Source of the DNA: NVTR01 sp965237505 | GTDB taxonomy: Bacteria > Pseudomonadota > Alphaproteobacteria > Rhodobacterales > Rhodobacteraceae | Reading direction: 5' to 3' | Assembly (NCBI GenBank): GCA_965237505.1 | Contig: CBDEFR010000002.1 | Coordinates: forward strand, 62,001 to 126,000 | Length of the DNA stretch: 64,000 bases | Shown: positions 62,262 through 64,000 of the stretch, piece by piece | How positions within the stretch are numbered: position 1 is the stretch's first letter | How the letters are laid out: each line of letters begins with the position of its first letter | The notes under the pieces: model-generated | The model's input: only the letters and a program-made list of their open reading frames with translations | The model's database searches: none | What the model was told of the DNA's origin: nothing | Position numbers and translations under genes: made by a program

Positions 62262-64000
62262 GCTCATAAATCAGACTTAGCGCCGCTTTTGGCGTCAGTT
62301 CGTCGGGCAGGGTTTCGGCGAGCAATTTTTCTGCGGCAGATGGCCCGGATTTCACTGGCGCCAGTGCGGGATTGGCGGAAAACAGCGGCAGATCATCAAA
62401 CAACGCCTGTTTCGGGCTGCCGCCTTCGCGATCACCTTTTTCCAATGCATCGAGAATCACCCGGGCGCGGGCAACCACCGATGCCGGAAGCCCGGCCAGT
62501 CGCGCAACCTGAACCCCATAAGACCGATCCGCGGCGCCTTTGCGCACTTCATGCAGGAAAATTACATCGCCTTCCCACTCTTTGACTGCGACGGTCGCAT
62601 TCTGGACGCCAGTCAGCCTGTCAGCGAGCGATGTAAGTTCGTGATAATGCGTAGCAAACAGGGCACGGCATTTGTTGGCCTCGTGCAGATGCTCCAGCGT
62701 GGCCCAGGCAATCGACAAGCCGTCATAGGTGGCGGTGCCGCGGCCAATCTCATCCAGAATCACCAACGCCCGATCATCGGCTTGGTTGAGAATCGCTGCG
62801 GTTTCCACCATTTCGACCATGAACGTGGATCGTCCGCGGGCCAGGTCGTCGGATGCACCAACGCGGGAAAACAGTTGCGAGACCAACCCGATATGGGCGG
62901 CAGAAGCCGGCACATAGGATCCCATCTGCGCCAGCAGGGCGATCAGGGCGTTCTGGCGCAGGAACGTTGACTTGCCGGCCATGTTTGGGCCGGTCAGCAG
63001 CCATATATTGGCCCGGGCCGAGGCGTCCGACAACGTACAGTCGTTAGCGATGAAAGGCTCGCCACTTTGCTTGCGAAGCGCTGCCTCGACCACCGGATGC
63101 CGACCGTCTTTGACCAGGAACGTTCGACTGTCGTCCAGAACCGGCCGCACCCAGTTCTCACCGACCGCCAGATCGGCCAAAGCCGCTGCCAGATCGACGT
63201 CTGGCAGGGCGCGTGCCGCATCGCCAATGGATGCCGAGGCACCCAAGATTGCATCGGAAAGCCTGGTATAGAGACGCAATTCAATGTCCATTGTCAGATT
63301 GCCGGCGTTCAATATTTTGGTCTCCATCTCGGCCAGGGGCACCGTGGTAAAGCGCACCGAGTTGGCAGTTGTTTGCCGGTGGATGAAGACTTCTGAAAGC
63401 GGCGGCGACAGCATTTTTTTGGCATGAGCGGCGGTGGTTTCAATGAAATACCCCAGCACATTGTTGTGCTTGATCTTCAATGCTTGGATACCTGCCTGGC
63501 GCGCATAATCCACCTGCATGCCTGCGATCACACTGCGCCCTTCATCGCGTAGCTTTCGGGCGTCGTCCAGATCGGCGTCGTAACGGGACACAATAAATCC
63601 GCCATCCCGTGCCAGCAGCGGCGGCTCTGCCACCAGCGCGGCGTCCAGAAGCGCCACCAGATCGTCGTGACCGCGCAGCGCATCAGCCGATTTGGCAATC
63701 AAATCCGGCACGGTCTCGCCCACCAGCCTTTGGGCAATCCACTTGGCCTGGGTCAGACCAGCGCGAATCGCCGCCAGATCTCGCGGTCCACCGCGATCCA
63801 ATGCCAATCGCGACAGCGCTCTGTCAATATCCGGCGACTTTCGCAATCCATTGCGCAACTCGCCACGCAAACGCGGCTCTGCGATCAGATAAGCGATAGC
63901 GTCGTGGCGGGCTCGAATGGCTACCAGATCGCGCGAGGGGCCGGAAATACGACGCTCCAACAACCGCCCGCCGCCTGCGGTAACAGTGCGGTCCAGAATG
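62230..64000 (-). CDS. mutS: DNA mismatch repair ATPase MutS, C-terminal part
   Basis: About 590 C-terminal residues are present; the N-terminal mismatch-recognition domain lies beyond the right edge. Visible are the lever and clamp (LGYFIETTAAHAKKM, FIHRQTTANSVRFTT), Walker A LLTGPNMAGKSTFLRQNALIALLAQMG, RGRSTFMVEMVETAAIL, Walker B LVILDEIGRGTATYDGLSIAWA and ATHYHELTSL. It recognises mismatches and recruits MutL. Confidence 0.96.
   Translation of the reverse strand, partial: ILDRTVTAGGGRLLERRISGPSRDLVAIRARHDAIAYLIAEPRLRGELRNGLRKSPDIDRALSRLALDRGGPRDLAAIRAGLTQAKWIAQRLVGETVPDLIAKSADALRGHDDLVALLDAALVAEPPLLARDGGFIVSRYDADLDDARKLRDEGRSVIAGMQVDYARQAGIQALKIKHNNVLGYFIETTAAHAKKMLSPPLSEVFIHRQTTANSVRFTTVPLAEMETKILNAGNLTMDIELRLYTRLSDAILGASASIGDAARALPDVDLAAALADLAVGENWVRPVLDDSRTFLVKDGRHPVVEAALRKQSGEPFIANDCTLSDASARANIWLLTGPNMAGKSTFLRQNALIALLAQMGSYVPASAAHIGLVSQLFSRVGASDDLARGRSTFMVEMVETAAILNQADDRALVILDEIGRGTATYDGLSIAWATLEHLHEANKCRALFATHYHELTSLADRLTGVQNATVAVKEWEGDVIFLHEVRKGAADRSYGVQVARLAGLPASVVARARVILDALEKGDREGGSPKQALFDDLPLFSANPALAPVKSGPSAAEKLLAETLPDELTPKAALSLIYELTSLLKSGSS

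Noticed and set aside
1..64000. CRISPR arrays, rRNA and tmRNA genes
   Set aside because: No regularly spaced repeats or recognisable rRNA or tmRNA sequences were seen; the only tandem repeat is the 33-bp cluster near regA.

Overview
The window looks like a chromosomal, origin-proximal segment of an alphaproteobacterium of the family Rhodobacteraceae (Roseobacter-type). The evidence is gene content and order: a regA-senC/regB redox locus, tsaE-addB-addA-trxA-hslV-hslU, a smr-mltA-Tim44 cluster facing fxsA-secB, dnaQ-coaE-aroE-maf, then hemJ-rho-mnmE-mnmG-rsmG-parA-parB, and hemW-rdgB-rph facing hrcA-grpE with mutS. Both ends are cut: a penicillin-binding protein on the left and mutS on the right. 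I saw no rRNA, tRNA or CRISPR array.

Layout. 1-11.7 kb is ordinary core: nitrogen sensing and ammonium uptake (glnK-amtB), an aminotransferase, sulfurtransferase, dapA-smpB, a lytic transglycosylase, a DMT permease, and the two halves of MnmC function in separate divergent genes. 11.7-18.8 kb is a stack of insertion sequences: an IS1595-type element with a cytosine methyltransferase passenger is cut by an IS4-type element, which holds an IS66, which holds an IS110. 19.2-32 kb is a signalling region (HD hydrolase, regA, senC, regB, a PAS-domain protein) damaged by IS21 with IS630 inside it, by a complete IS1595-type transposon with three passenger genes, and by an IS5-type element. 32-41.3 kb is the tsaE/AddAB/thioredoxin/HslVU block. 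42.6-48.8 kb holds cell-wall, secretion and cofactor genes. 48.8-49.2 kb is AT-rich, non-coding and carries DnaA-box-like sites, so it is a candidate oriC. 49.2-56.6 kb is the rho/tRNA-modification/partition block with two perfect parS sites. 56.6-64 kb is hemW (interrupted), rdgB, rph, hrcA, grpE and mutS.

The main theme is insertion-sequence expansion in a normally stable core region. I count ten elements of eight families. Precise ends and target duplications show how regB, a PAS sensor gene and hemW were broken: removing the element and one duplication copy restores each reading frame at the insertion point. RegA and SenC remain intact although their partner kinase RegB is split, so redox regulation is probably altered.

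The best candidate for an undescribed system is the 2.4-kb IS1595-type transposon at 27012-29414. It has near-perfect inverted ends, a perfect 8-bp target duplication, an apparently complete transposase, and a compact operon of three overlapping genes of unknown function, one of them DUF1828/DUF1829-like.
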